Notes: generated from the letters alone by a model not told the origin. A stretch of 64,000 nt of DNA from G963663315 sp965214205 (GCA_965214205.1 OZ243941.1:1364001-1428000); one strand, 5' to 3'. Positions 17,911 to 26,919 are shown, counted from the stretch's first letter. Made by a program: numbers and translations.

Positions 17911-18651
17911 ATGCCGGGACTCAGTGAAACCGAATGGCTGCTTGCCGGTCTGATTTTTGTCTGGTCCGGGTTTGTTCGCAGCGGTCTCGGCTTTGGCGGC
18001 GCCGCGCTCGGCCTGCCGTTGATGCTTCTGGTTTTTGACGCCCCGCTTTTCTGGCTGCCGATGGTGGCTATCCATCTGTTGATCTTTTCCATACTGACAG
18101 TCTATGATCGACTCTGGGAAGTGGATTGGTCCTACCTGAAAAAATCGCTGATGGTCCTGATCATACCCAAGCTGGCCGGCGTATTCGGGCTGCTCAGTCT
18201 GCCGAACGAAATACTGGTGACGATCATCTATGGCGTTACTTTTTTATATGGACTGGCTTATCTGTGCAACTATGTTTTCCGCAGCGGGAGCGCCTTCTTC
18301 GACAATCTGTTGCTACTGATGGGAGGTTACGCGAGCGGGGTATCGCTGATGGGGGCGCCATTGATATCGGCGGTCTACGCGAGGAATGTGGCCTTGCAGG
18401 AATTGCGAGTCACATTATTTGTCCTCTGGACCATTCTGGTGGTGATCAAAATGTCCACCTTCGTCTATTTTGAAGTGGACCTGCAAGTTCGCTATGCCCT
18501 GTATTTCCTGCCGCTGGTGGCGGTCGGCCACTGGCTCGGGCTGCGGGTGCACATCCGGTTGATGCAGGGCGGCGGCAGTCATTACAAGCGAGCCATGGGG
18601 GTCGCCCTGGTCGCGATCAGCGGCTACGGCTTGTTCGCTGTTGCCGGATGA
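17911..18651 (+). CDS. TauE/SafE (TSUP) family membrane transporter
   Basis: TSUP proteins are inner-membrane permeases, some of which export sulfite or organosulfur anions; this substrate cannot be read from sequence. The protein opens with a short soluble stretch and then GLIFVWSGFVRSGLGFGGAALGLPLMLL, the family's first-half repeat with its Gly-rich motif. About seven to eight hydrophobic segments follow in 246 residues. It starts 20 bases after the pabB-pabC fusion and is followed closely by the CmoA-like gene, so co-transcription is likely. Confidence 0.82.
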   Translation: MPGLSETEWLLAGLIFVWSGFVRSGLGFGGAALGLPLMLLVFDAPLFWLPMVAIHLLIFSILTVYDRLWEVDWSYLKKSLMVLIIPKLAGVFGLLSLPNEILVTIIYGVTFLYGLAYLCNYVFRSGSAFFDNLLLLMGGYASGVSLMGAPLISAVYARNVALQELRVTLFVLWTILVVIKMSTFVYFEVDLQVRYALYFLPLVAVGHWLGLRVHIRLMQGGGSHYKRAMGVALVAISGYGLFAVAG

Positions 18652-18664
18652 GCCTTTTCCCGGA

Positions 18665-19399
18665 ATGAGCCGGACAAAATCATCAGCGGGGGATGGCCTG
18701 GTCGTCTCCAGAGGGGCCTGGCAGTTCGATGACGCCGTCCCCGGCGTGTTCGACACTCATATATCGAAATCCATTCCCGGATACCTGGAAGGGCATGACC
18801 TGATCGTGGATCGAATCCGGTCCAGAATGCAAGACAGCGGACGATGTTATGACCTCGGCTGTTCGACTGGCACGCTGACGGCGAAAATGGCCGCCTGCTC
18901 CGACCCGGAGCGGATGGTTATTGTCGGTATCGATCAGGTTGCCGGGATGATTGCGCGGGCCGGGACCCGATGCCAGGCATTCGCCAATGTTTCATTCGAG
19001 TTGGCCGACCTCGTTGATTATGATTTCCTGTCCTCGTTGGTGATCGTGAGCTATTACACGCTGCACTTTACGCCGGTTGCGGCGCGCATGGACATTGTCA
19101 GGCGGATATGCAGGGCGCTACAGCCCGATGGTTTGTTTCTGCTGTTCGAGAAAATCCGCTTTCCCGACCCTGATCTGGACCGGGAAATGACGGAAAAATA
19201 TCATCAGTTCAAGAAATCCCGCGGATTTTCCAGTGCAGAAATCCGTAGCAAGGCGCAGGCGCTCGAAGGGGTGCTGAATCCGTCTACCGAAAGCGAAAAT
19301 CTGGCGATGCTCAGTCAGGCCGGGTTCGGCGAAGTATCCATCATCTTCAACGAGCTGTGCTGGCAGGGGTATCTGGCGTCTGTAACCCGTATCGGGTGA
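18665..19399 (+). CDS. Divergent CmoA-like SAM-dependent methyltransferase family protein
   Basis: The whole length aligns with CmoA (carboxy-SAM synthase of tRNA wobble uridine modification): WQFDDAVPGVFDTHISKSIPGY, the SAM motif CYDLGCSTGTLTAKM, FEKIRFPDPD, YHQFKKSRGFSSAEI and LSQAGFGEV. At the position of E. coli Arg199, which binds the extra carboxylate of carboxy-SAM, I align Met215 (in ENLAMLSQAGF). It may therefore use ordinary SAM or act elsewhere; no cmoB is adjacent. I chose the ATG at 18665; a TTG at 18641 would overlap the upstream gene. It converges on ilvD with a 17-base gap. Confidence 0.8.
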   Translation: MSRTKSSAGDGLVVSRGAWQFDDAVPGVFDTHISKSIPGYLEGHDLIVDRIRSRMQDSGRCYDLGCSTGTLTAKMAACSDPERMVIVGIDQVAGMIARAGTRCQAFANVSFELADLVDYDFLSSLVIVSYYTLHFTPVAARMDIVRRICRALQPDGLFLLFEKIRFPDPDLDREMTEKYHQFKKSRGFSSAEIRSKAQALEGVLNPSTESENLAMLSQAGFGEVSIIFNELCWQGYLASVTRIG

Positions 19400-19416
19400 G
19401 TCTTGGTGGCTGTAGT

Positions 19417-21261
19417 TCACGCCAGTTGGCTGACGTCGCGTACCGCCCCTTTCGAGGCGCTGGTGGTCATGGCGGCATAAGCCTTCAGCGCGCTGCTGAC
19501 TACACGCTCGCGGTCCGGTTTCCAGCCATCGGCGCCCCTGGCATCCATCGTTTTTCTTCTTTGTTCGAGAACCGCGTCATCAACCGCCAGATGAATGGAC
19601 CTTTCAGGAATATTGATCTCGACTCGGTCGTTTTCTTCGACCAGTCCGATGAGTCCGCCTTCCGCCGCTTCGGGCGATACATGGCCGATTGACAGACCGG
19701 AAGTCGCCCCGGAAAACCGCCCATCGGTGACCAGCGCGCACTCCTTGCCGAGGTTCTTCGATTTCAGATAGGTGGTCGGGTAGAGCATTTCCTGCATTCC
19801 GGGGCCGCCCTTGGGGCCCTCGTAGCGGATGAGCACAATATCGCCCGGATGAACCTGGTTGCCGAGGATGCCGTCCACCGCGTCCTCCTGGCTTTCGAAA
19901 ATCCGGGCTCTCCCGGAAAACTTCAGGATACTTTCATCGACTCCGGCCGTTTTCACGATGCAGCCGTCTTCGGCGAGATTGCCGTACAGCACCGCCAGGC
20001 CGCCATCTTGGCTGAATGCGTGTTTCAAGCCACGGATACAGCCATTTTCCCGGTCGAGATCAAGGGATTTATAGCGCTTGCTTTGGCTGAAAGCGACCTG
20101 GGTGGGAACCCCGCCCGGAGCGGCGCGGAAGAAGTCCTTGCGTTTCTGGTCTTCGGTCAGTCGGATATCCCAGAGCGCGATGGCTTCTTCCATGCAGGTG
20201 GCATGGATGGTTTTGGCGCCGCGGTTGATCAGGCCGGCCCGGTCCAACTCGCCCAGTATCGCGACCACACCGCCGGCGCGGTGCACGTCCTCTACATGGA
20301 CATCGGGCTTGGCTGGAGCCACCTTGCAAAGATTGGGCACTCTCCGGCTCAACCGGTCAATGTCCTTCATCGTGAAATCGACTTCCCCTTCCTGGGCGGC
20401 GGCGAGCAGATGCAGGACCGTATTGGTGGAACCGCCCATCGCGATATCCAGCGACATCGCGTTTTCGAACGCCTCGAAATTCGCGATGCTTCTGGGCAGA
20501 ACCTCATGGTCACCCTGTTCATAATACCGTCTGGCCGTGGCTACGATAAGACGGCCCGCTTCCAGAAACAACCGTTTCCGTTCGCCGTGGGTTGCCACAA
20601 TGGTTCCGTTTCCCGGCAGAGAGAGTCCGAGAGCTTCGGTCAGGCAATTCATGGAATTCGCGGTGAACATGCCGGAGCAGGAACCGCAGGTCGGACAGGC
20701 TGACCGTTCCATTGATTCCGATTCGCTGTCGGTGACACTATCGTCAGCCGCCACCATCATCGCGTCTACCAGATCAACCGCCTTTTCATGATCCCGCCAG
20801 GTGACCTTGCCCGCTTCCATCGGACCGCCGGACACAAAGATCGCGGGAATGTTCAGGCGCATGGCCGCCATCAGCATACCGGGGGTGATCTTGTCGCAAT
20901 TCGAAATACAGACCATGGCATCGGCGCAATGCGCGTTGACCATGTATTCGACCGAATCGGCGATGATCTCCCGGGACGGCAGCGAATACAACATACCGCC
21001 ATGTCCCATTGCGATACCGTCATCCACCGCGATGGTGTTGAACTCCTTGGCGACTCCCCCGGCGGCTTCGATCTCGCGGGCCACCAGTTGTCCCATGTCC
21101 TTCAGATGAACATGTCCGGGAACGAACTGGGTAAACGAATTGGCGACCGCAATGATCGGTTTGTCGAAGTCATCATCTTTCATTCCCGTAGCGCGCCAAA
21201 GCGCTCGGGCCCCCGCCATAGTTCTACCGCGGGTCGTAGTCCAGGATCTGTAATCAGGCAT
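19417..21261 (-). CDS. ilvD: Dihydroxy-acid dehydratase
   Basis: IlvD is the iron-sulfur dehydratase common to valine, leucine and isoleucine synthesis. The protein starts MPDYRSWTTTRGRTMAGARA, the usual N terminus. It contains AVDDGIAMGHGGMLYSLPSRE, CISNCDKITPGMLMAA (cluster Cys and metal Asp/Lys), SACPTCGSCSGMFTANSMNC and near the end DGRFSGATSGLSIGHVSPEA. Length is 614 residues. Upstream of the start the 5' end overlaps the small ORF at 21180-21455. No clear Shine-Dalgarno is visible, so coupling to that ORF is possible. Confidence 0.97.
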   Translation of the reverse strand: MPDYRSWTTTRGRTMAGARALWRATGMKDDDFDKPIIAVANSFTQFVPGHVHLKDMGQLVAREIEAAGGVAKEFNTIAVDDGIAMGHGGMLYSLPSREIIADSVEYMVNAHCADAMVCISNCDKITPGMLMAAMRLNIPAIFVSGGPMEAGKVTWRDHEKAVDLVDAMMVAADDSVTDSESESMERSACPTCGSCSGMFTANSMNCLTEALGLSLPGNGTIVATHGERKRLFLEAGRLIVATARRYYEQGDHEVLPRSIANFEAFENAMSLDIAMGGSTNTVLHLLAAAQEGEVDFTMKDIDRLSRRVPNLCKVAPAKPDVHVEDVHRAGGVVAILGELDRAGLINRGAKTIHATCMEEAIALWDIRLTEDQKRKDFFRAAPGGVPTQVAFSQSKRYKSLDLDRENGCIRGLKHAFSQDGGLAVLYGNLAEDGCIVKTAGVDESILKFSGRARIFESQEDAVDGILGNQVHPGDIVLIRYEGPKGGPGMQEMLYPTTYLKSKNLGKECALVTDGRFSGATSGLSIGHVSPEAAEGGLIGLVEENDRVEINIPERSIHLAVDDAVLEQRRKTMDARGADGWKPDRERVVSSALKAYAAMTTSASKGAVRDVSQLA

Positions 21262-21455
21262 GGTATTTTGTGTCGGGGAATTGAATACCCCCGGATTCTA
21301 GCAAATTTACGTGGATTCGGGCGGTTGCCGTACTCTTTGAATTCCACCATACTCCCGTCAGGCATCAATTTGACAATCCTGCCTTCATGCAGGATCACCG
21401 CATATTGTCCAAGCCTGCGTTTCCTTTCCAGCGCTTCTTCTGAGGGCGTTTCCAT
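21180..21455 (-). CDS. Small protein of unknown function overlapping the ilvD start
   Basis: I do not recognise the family. The 91-residue ORF begins METPSEEALERKRRLGQYA and continues as a short beta-rich stretch (VILHEGRIVKLMPDGSMVEF). A good Shine-Dalgarno (AGGAAG, seven bases before ATG) supports translation. It lies 39 bases after the acyl-CoA ligase and its last 82 bases overlap the first codons of ilvD in another frame, so the C-terminal third may be unconserved. It could be a real small protein or a leader that couples translation into ilvD. Confidence 0.5.
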   Translation of the reverse strand: METPSEEALERKRRLGQYAVILHEGRIVKLMPDGSMVEFKEYGNRPNPRKFARIRGYSIPRHKIPCLITDPGLRPAVELWRGPERFGALRE

Positions 21456-21494
21456 CTTCCTGCTTCCTGTTCAATACGATCAAACATTTGCGGG

Positions 21495-23225
21495 CTATGT
21501 ATTTTCAAGCTCTGAAATCATTTCTTCGCGCATCCGGAATTTCTGCGGTTTGCCTGTAACGGTCATGGGCAGCGAATCCCGGAATCGAATATAACGCGGA
21601 ATCTTGTAGTGAGCGATCTGCCCCTGGCAAAAGGCCTTGATATCCTCCCCAATCAATGAAGCGCCTTCTCGTGGAATGATCCAGGCGCAAATTTCCTCAC
21701 CGAGTTTTTCATCCGGCACACCAAAAATCTGCACATCCAGAATATCTGGATGACGATGCAGGAACTCCTCTATTTCTCTGGGATACACATTTTCGCCGCC
21801 GCGGATGACCATATCCTTGACCCGCCCGACAATGCTGCAATAGCCTTCAACGTCAATCACCGCAAGGTCCCCCGTATGCATCCAGCCATCGCTGTCAATC
21901 GCTTCCCTGGTCTGCGTCTCGTCGCCCCAGTAGCCACGCATGATCGAGTATCCCCGAGTGCACAGCTCTCCCTTTTGGCCCACAGTCAGCGTTTGTCCGT
22001 TTTCGTCAACCACCTTCGCCTCAACATGGGGATGAATCCGGCCCGTTGTGGAGACACGCCGGATGAAAGGGTCACTGGTGTGGCTCTGAAACGACACCGG
22101 ACTGGTTTCCGTCATTCCATAAGCAATGGTCACTTCCCGCATGTGCATTTGTGAATTGACTCGTTTCATCAATTCCGCGGGACAGGGCGCTCCCGCCATA
22201 ATGCCGGTTCGCAATGACTCAAGATCAAAGCGGTCGAATGCCTCATGCTCAAGCATTGCAAGGAACATGGTAGGCACGCCATACACTGCGGTGCATCTTT
22301 CCTTCTGGACGGCCGCAAGCGTTGCAAGCGGCTCGAAAGACGCCCCAGGGAACACCATGGCCGCCCCCTTTGACATGCAGCCCAGGGACCCCATGACCAT
22401 GCCGAAGCAGTGATACAGGGGTACCGGTATACAGAGTCGGTCCGCCTCACAGAAATTCATCCGCTCAACCGTAAACCGGCCATTATTTACAATGTTTGTG
22501 TGGGTCAGTGTCGCGCCCTTGGGGGCTCCGGTTGTACCGCTGGTAAACTGGATATTGATCGCGTCATCCGGGTCAAGAGAATCCGTAATTGAATCAAGCC
22601 GCCGATGCCAGGCAGGCCCCGCCAGAGTCATCACATCATCATAGTTGTACATTCCCGGCGTTGATTCGTTATCCATGCGTATGATGATTCGCAGACAGGA
22701 CAAGGATTCCGATTCCAGTTTTCCGGGTTCCGAGCTATCCAGTTCCGGCGCGAGTGAGCGCATCATTTCCACGTAATTACTTGACTTGAAACACGGGGCG
22801 ATCAAAATGGCCTTGCACTCCACCTTGTTGAGCGCGTATTTCACCTCGGCCAGGCGGTATGCCGGGTTGATGTTTACCAGAATAATGCCGACACGGGCCG
22901 TGGCATACTGCAATACAATCCACTCCACGCGGTTGGGCGACCAGATTCCGACCCGATCCCCCTTCCCAAGACCGAGCGCCAGCAAACCCGCGGCGAATAA
23001 GTCCACCTTCTCCGCCAGCTCCCGGTAAGTCCATCGAATATCCTGCTCGGCGACGATAAGCGCCTCCCGCGACCCGAATTTGTCTACCGTCTCGGCAAGC
23101 AATACCGGAATTGTTTTTTCCCACAGGCCGGGGGCGCGCTCACCGACCACATGGGAAAGCCCGTTCTTCGGCGTCAACGAAAAAGAATCGCTTTTAAGCG
23201 AAGTAATTGGTTCGCTTGAAAGCAA
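21495..23225 (-). CDS. AMP-forming acyl-CoA ligase (fatty acid or related acid)
   Basis: This ANL-superfamily enzyme adenylates a carboxylic acid and transfers it to CoA. Motifs in order are the P-loop-like NIQFTSGTTGAPKGATLTH, VYGVPTMFLAML, AYGMTETSPVSF, the Asp-containing GWMHTGDLAVID, the hinge GRVKDMVIRGGENVYPREIEE and the C-terminal catalytic Lys region TVTGKPQKFRMRE. Length is 576 residues. The start is a TTG at 23225, supported by homology near LSHVVGERAPGLWEKT. The fold resembles medium/long-chain acyl-CoA synthetases, but the substrate cannot be set from sequence. It follows ispG by 44 bases. Confidence 0.88.
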   Translation of the reverse strand: MLSSEPITSLKSDSFSLTPKNGLSHVVGERAPGLWEKTIPVLLAETVDKFGSREALIVAEQDIRWTYRELAEKVDLFAAGLLALGLGKGDRVGIWSPNRVEWIVLQYATARVGIILVNINPAYRLAEVKYALNKVECKAILIAPCFKSSNYVEMMRSLAPELDSSEPGKLESESLSCLRIIIRMDNESTPGMYNYDDVMTLAGPAWHRRLDSITDSLDPDDAINIQFTSGTTGAPKGATLTHTNIVNNGRFTVERMNFCEADRLCIPVPLYHCFGMVMGSLGCMSKGAAMVFPGASFEPLATLAAVQKERCTAVYGVPTMFLAMLEHEAFDRFDLESLRTGIMAGAPCPAELMKRVNSQMHMREVTIAYGMTETSPVSFQSHTSDPFIRRVSTTGRIHPHVEAKVVDENGQTLTVGQKGELCTRGYSIMRGYWGDETQTREAIDSDGWMHTGDLAVIDVEGYCSIVGRVKDMVIRGGENVYPREIEEFLHRHPDILDVQIFGVPDEKLGEEICAWIIPREGASLIGEDIKAFCQGQIAHYKIPRYIRFRDSLPMTVTGKPQKFRMREEMISELENT

Positions 23226-23269
23226 TTCTTTTTTCGGGAGGGGAATGATGTTGGGGCGTCGTGATCAGG

Positions 23270-24397
23270 CTACTCCCCGATCAGGGATTTCAGTTCGATG
23301 TCGAGGCGGTCGAGTATTTCGTCGTATTTGAAGGCGCCGACTTTTTCTCCGCGTTTTTTCAGGTTGACGTAGCGGGGGCCGCACCATAGTCCCAGGTCGG
23401 CGTCGTCGGTTTCGCCGGGGCCGTTGACGCGGCAGCCCATAACCGCAATGGTGATGGCGTGATCTTCGGCGTATCGGGTTCTGGATTTGACCTGGTGGGC
23501 GAGATCAATGAATTTTTCATTTTCGACTCTGGAGCAACTGGGGCAACTGATCAGGTTGAGTTTGTCTTCGTCGAAATAGACGACGGTCCGAACCCGTCCG
23601 TTGGCGATATCCTTCAGTATCTGGCGTCCCGCGGCAATTTCATGGTGTTTGTCTTCATGCGGAAGGGTCAGCGAAACCCGAATCGTGTCGCCGATGCCCT
23701 TGCCGATCAGTTGTTCAAACGCGATGCGGGTTTTTTCGACCCCTTCCGGTGGCATCCCGGCTTCGGTCACGCCCAGATGCAACGGGATTTCCGGCCGCGT
23801 CTGCGCGAACTTCTGATACGCCTCAACGGTCTTTTTGGGATCGGAATCCTTCAGTGATACGCAATACCGGGTGAATCCGATCTGGTCCAGCCACTCGGCG
23901 TGCTCCAGGGCGCTGTCCACCATGGGAGATATGGAGTCGCTGTCGTCATACTTGGCCAGCTTGGCCGGGTCCACCGAACCCGCGTTCACGCCAACTCGCA
24001 TGGCGCAGTCGTTTTTGACGGCAATATCGACCAGATATTGCACCTTGTCCTGCCAGGGTTTTTTCCTTTCATGATGATACAGGTGGCCCGGGTTATAACG
24101 TATCTTGTCAACATGGGGGGCGAGAATTTCCGCCAGGCGGTAGTTTTCCTGCAAGTCCACGCTCAATACCGCATCGCAGTTTTGGCGCAGCTCAATTAAC
24201 GCCTGGGCATCCTTTTTATTATCGACCGCAATTCGAATGACATCGGCGCCAGCCTCTTCAAGAGACCGGAGTTGTCTGGCGGTGGCCGCGAGGTCCGTGG
24301 TCGGAGTCGCGCACATGCTCTGTACCGCGATCGGATTGCCATTACCGATTTTTATTCGTCCGATTGGTACTTCACGGGTCTGGTTTCGTTGTATCAT
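23270..24397 (-). CDS. ispG: 4-hydroxy-3-methylbut-2-enyl diphosphate synthase (flavodoxin)
   Basis: IspG (GcpE) is the [4Fe-4S] enzyme converting MEcPP to HMBPP in the MEP pathway. The N-terminal TIM-barrel part has GNGNPIAVQSMCATPTTD and RYNPGHLY. The cluster ligands lie in LISCPSCSRVE (two Cys) and VMGCRVNGPGETDDADLG (third Cys plus the conserved Glu). Length is 375 residues, the short bacterial form. It reads away from birA with only 41 bases between the start codons. The next genes downstream are the acyl-CoA ligase and ilvD. Confidence 0.96.
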   Translation of the reverse strand: MIQRNQTREVPIGRIKIGNGNPIAVQSMCATPTTDLAATARQLRSLEEAGADVIRIAVDNKKDAQALIELRQNCDAVLSVDLQENYRLAEILAPHVDKIRYNPGHLYHHERKKPWQDKVQYLVDIAVKNDCAMRVGVNAGSVDPAKLAKYDDSDSISPMVDSALEHAEWLDQIGFTRYCVSLKDSDPKKTVEAYQKFAQTRPEIPLHLGVTEAGMPPEGVEKTRIAFEQLIGKGIGDTIRVSLTLPHEDKHHEIAAGRQILKDIANGRVRTVVYFDEDKLNLISCPSCSRVENEKFIDLAHQVKSRTRYAEDHAITIAVMGCRVNGPGETDDADLGLWCGPRYVNLKKRGEKVGAFKYDEILDRLDIELKSLIGE

Positions 24398-24423
24398 GAT
24401 AGGCGCCTGATTAAAGTAATCCT

Positions 24424-24453
24424 ATCCTACTCTGTCTAATGGCGTTTAGTCAA
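24424..24453 (-). promoter_or_regulatory. Probable promoter of ispG
   Basis: On the minus strand TTGACT (24448-24453) and TAGGAT (24424-24429) are separated by 18 bases, with ispG starting about 27 bases further on. The -35 box falls inside the first codons of birA on the other strand. A weak plus-strand candidate for birA (TTGTAT at 24389, TAAAGT at 24412, 17-base spacer) lies in the same interval. Confidence 0.5.
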
Positions 24454-25269
24454 AAAATTGCAAGCTACGACATAGACGAAATACGTAAGGCATTGGTGGA
24501 CGCTGGCCGGTTTTCGGATGGGAAAATCCATTATTTCGATGAGATCGCGTCCACCAATACCTGGCTGCTGGAGCAAGACGCTCCGGATGGTTGCATTTGT
24601 TTGGCCGAGAGCCAGAGCGCGGGGCGGGGGCGGCGGGGAAAATCGTGGGAAAGTTCCCGCTCCGGGTCCATCCTGCTTTCATTAGGCTGGCGCCTGGACC
24701 GGTCCGATAGCCGTGGGATGTCCTTGGTTTCGGGTCTTGCCGTGATGGAGAGTTTGCGTGCGTTTGGCGCGCAACAGGTTGAATTGAAATGGCCGAACGA
24801 TATTCTGATTGGCGGCAAAAAAGCGGGTGGAATCCTGGTTGAGATTTCTGCCCTGAACTGCGTTATTGGTATTGGATTGAATTACAGGGTATCGGGCGCC
24901 GCGGCGGCAAAAATTGATCAACCCTGGACCGATCTGGCATCCGCGGGGGTTCAGGTTGACCGCGGTCAACTGGTGGTGGAGCTGGTGAAAAACCATGACC
25001 GGGTATTGACCGGGTTTACCGAAGGAGGATTCGCCGGATTCGCGGACCAGTGGAATCTGGCGGATGCCTGGCGGAGTCGGCCGGTTCAGGTTGTTTCCGG
25101 TTCACGGGTGATCAGCGGGATCGCGTCCGGCGTGGATGAAACCGGGGCGTTGTTGATTGCGGGTGACGGCGTGGTTCACACGATCATTTCCGGGGAGGTT
25201 TCGCTTCGCCGGACCACTGGCGGTTGGAAAAATCTCAAAGTGATTAACGATCATGAAATTACTGATTGA
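24439..25269 (+). CDS. birA: Biotin-[acetyl-CoA carboxylase] ligase without the N-terminal repressor domain
   Basis: The enzyme makes biotinyl-AMP and biotinylates the carboxylase carrier protein. The catalytic domain shows FDEIASTNTWLL, the ATP/biotin loop SAGRGRRGKSWESS, LKWPNDILIGGKKAGGILVE and IGIGLN, followed by the small SH3-like C-terminal domain (ISGIASGVDETGALLI). At 276 residues it lacks the helix-turn-helix domain of the 321-residue E. coli protein, so it should not repress biotin genes. It overlaps coaX by 17 bases. Confidence 0.93.
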   Translation: MAFSQKIASYDIDEIRKALVDAGRFSDGKIHYFDEIASTNTWLLEQDAPDGCICLAESQSAGRGRRGKSWESSRSGSILLSLGWRLDRSDSRGMSLVSGLAVMESLRAFGAQQVELKWPNDILIGGKKAGGILVEISALNCVIGIGLNYRVSGAAAAKIDQPWTDLASAGVQVDRGQLVVELVKNHDRVLTGFTEGGFAGFADQWNLADAWRSRPVQVVSGSRVISGIASGVDETGALLIAGDGVVHTIISGEVSLRRTTGGWKNLKVINDHEITD

Positions 25270-26041
25270 CGCCGGCAATCGAAGAATCAAATGGGCAACC
25301 TCTCTCCAGTTGCGCTCGCAACCGGACCCATCCGCGCGACCGGGGCCACAAAACGAACCAATCGAAACCGGCCTGACAGATTTGCCGGGGGTACTGGAGC
25401 GGGCATTCTCCGGTATGGCTGTGCCTGAGGGTGTCTGGATTTCCAGTGTGGCCGGGCCACGGGTGAACCAGGTTCTGGCCGCCGCCTGTAATTCGTTTTG
25501 GGGAAGACCTCCGTTTTTCATGAAGTCCGCCGGACTTCGGGCAGGCTTGTTCAATCAATATGACAACCCGGCGGATCTGGGGGTTGACCGCTGGCTGGCC
25601 ATGATCGGCGCGCGGGAACTGTCCGGTGACCGGCCGGTCGTGATTGTGGATGCCGGAACGGCTGTGACGATTGATTATGTCGATGCGCGAGGCGTATTCG
25701 ATGGCGGGGTTATTTTTCCGGGAATGGCGACCATGATATATTCCCTTGATTCCTGCACCGGGCAGATCCGATCAACTACCGCAAGCGCTATGAATGAATG
25801 CCTGTCTTACCAGAACCCGAAGACCCGGGAGGCAGTGGAGAACGGAGTGGCGCTGGCTGTGGTTTCAGCCATGGACCGCGCCATCAGATATTATCGGAGC
25901 CTGGAGGGGCCGGATTTGGAACTGGTTCTGACCGGGGGGGACGCGCAGCGGCTGGCTGCCTTGACCGACCACGAAATCCTGATTGTTCCCGATCTGGTTT
26001 TGATCGGATTGCTGGCTCTGGCTGAGGAAGAACCGGAATGA
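25253..26041 (+). CDS. coaX: Type III pantothenate kinase
   Basis: CoaX phosphorylates pantothenate in the first step of CoA synthesis and needs a monovalent cation. The ASKHA fold is seen in LLIDAGNRRIKWA (phosphate 1), GVDRWLAMIGARE, VIVDAGTAVTIDYVD (phosphate 2) and LTGGDAQRL. Length is 262 residues. The birA-coaX pair is common in gamma- and betaproteobacteria. The start overlaps birA, and the stop overlaps the next start as ATGA. Confidence 0.94.
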   Translation: MKLLIDAGNRRIKWATSLQLRSQPDPSARPGPQNEPIETGLTDLPGVLERAFSGMAVPEGVWISSVAGPRVNQVLAAACNSFWGRPPFFMKSAGLRAGLFNQYDNPADLGVDRWLAMIGARELSGDRPVVIVDAGTAVTIDYVDARGVFDGGVIFPGMATMIYSLDSCTGQIRSTTASAMNECLSYQNPKTREAVENGVALAVVSAMDRAIRYYRSLEGPDLELVLTGGDAQRLAALTDHEILIVPDLVLIGLLALAEEEPE

Positions 26042-26742
26042 AGTGGCTGGTTGTCATCCTGATCGTTGTAAATCTGGCGGCTTACCTGTTGGTCGGCGGC
26101 CGGCAGACTCCGTGGGAGACTGTGAGGTCCGATTCCGGGTCTGATGTGAATAAAACAGGAATGTTGCTGCTTTCCGAGGTTGACTCCTTGCAGATTGGTG
26201 AGGCGACTGCCGGAGATACGCTGGATCAGGCAGCGGGTTCGGTGGAAAATTCTACTGGCGACAATGGCGGTCAGCTGGCCGCCGAAGCCTGTTATCGGCT
26301 GGGCCCATTCAAGCGGGAGGATAGTTGGCAGGCCGCGAAGATGTGGATGGATGAGAGCGGGTTCGAGTTCACGCCCGTCACCGGCGGCGGTCGGCAATTG
26401 CTTGTTTTTCGGGTCTACCTGGGGCCGTTCGCTTCGGAGTCAGTGGTCGACGAGTTGTTGAAAAAGCTGAAGGACAATGGGCTGGAGCATTTTCGATACA
26501 CGGCGGATAATGGCTTGGCCAGAATCTCGATGGGGTTGTTCAGCCAGGAGGAGTTGGCGGAGGAATATCTGGACTATCTGGTCAGTAATCGGTATGAAGC
26601 CAAATACCAGCCGGAGTATCGACGGCTGGGTCCGTTGAACTGGATGGAAATTTCTTCGGTGGATATGGACCATGCACAGGTATCCGGGCATGACTGGGAC
26701 GAATCCGGGGTCGGAATGACCCAGGTGAATTGCCGGATTTGA
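26038..26742 (+). CDS. Membrane-anchored SPOR-like domain protein
   Basis: An N-terminal membrane segment (residues 3-19, WLVVILIVVNLAAYLLV) anchors a periplasmic part. After a low-complexity linker come SPOR-like units: CYRLGPFKREDSWQ, VYLGPFASESVVDELL and ISMGLFSQEELAEEYL. SPOR domains bind denuded peptidoglycan glycans at division sites; that role here is inferred from the family. Length is 234 residues, with a fairly acidic composition. Translational coupling to coaX (ATGA) is typical of this neighbourhood. After the stop, CCCGC/GCGGG with a T-rich stretch near 26785 is a weak terminator candidate. Confidence 0.75.
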   Translation: MKWLVVILIVVNLAAYLLVGGRQTPWETVRSDSGSDVNKTGMLLLSEVDSLQIGEATAGDTLDQAAGSVENSTGDNGGQLAAEACYRLGPFKREDSWQAAKMWMDESGFEFTPVTGGGRQLLVFRVYLGPFASESVVDELLKKLKDNGLEHFRYTADNGLARISMGLFSQEELAEEYLDYLVSNRYEAKYQPEYRRLGPLNWMEISSVDMDHAQVSGHDWDESGVGMTQVNCRI

Positions 26743-26825
26743 TCATCGACCGCCCGCCGCCGCCGTCTGAATCCTTTTCTGCGGGTTTTGTTTGACTGAT
26801 TCCTGAAATATCTGCAATTTTGTGA

Positions 26826-26855
26826 TTGCATTCAACCCCCTGTTTTGCGTAAAAT
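26826..26855 (+). promoter_or_regulatory. Promoter of the tRNA cluster
   Basis: TTGCAT (26826-26831), an 18-base spacer and TAAAAT (26850-26855) are followed by a GC-rich discriminator (CGCGC). Such discriminators are typical of stable-RNA promoters under stringent control. The first tRNA begins about 64 bases downstream. I see nothing else in the 177 bases between the SPOR gene and the tRNA. Confidence 0.65.
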
Positions 26856-26919
26856 CGCGCTCCATTTTTCAATTCGTACAGCGCTCGGCGCTGTGCCTTG
26901 AGATCGAAAAAGGGTAAAT

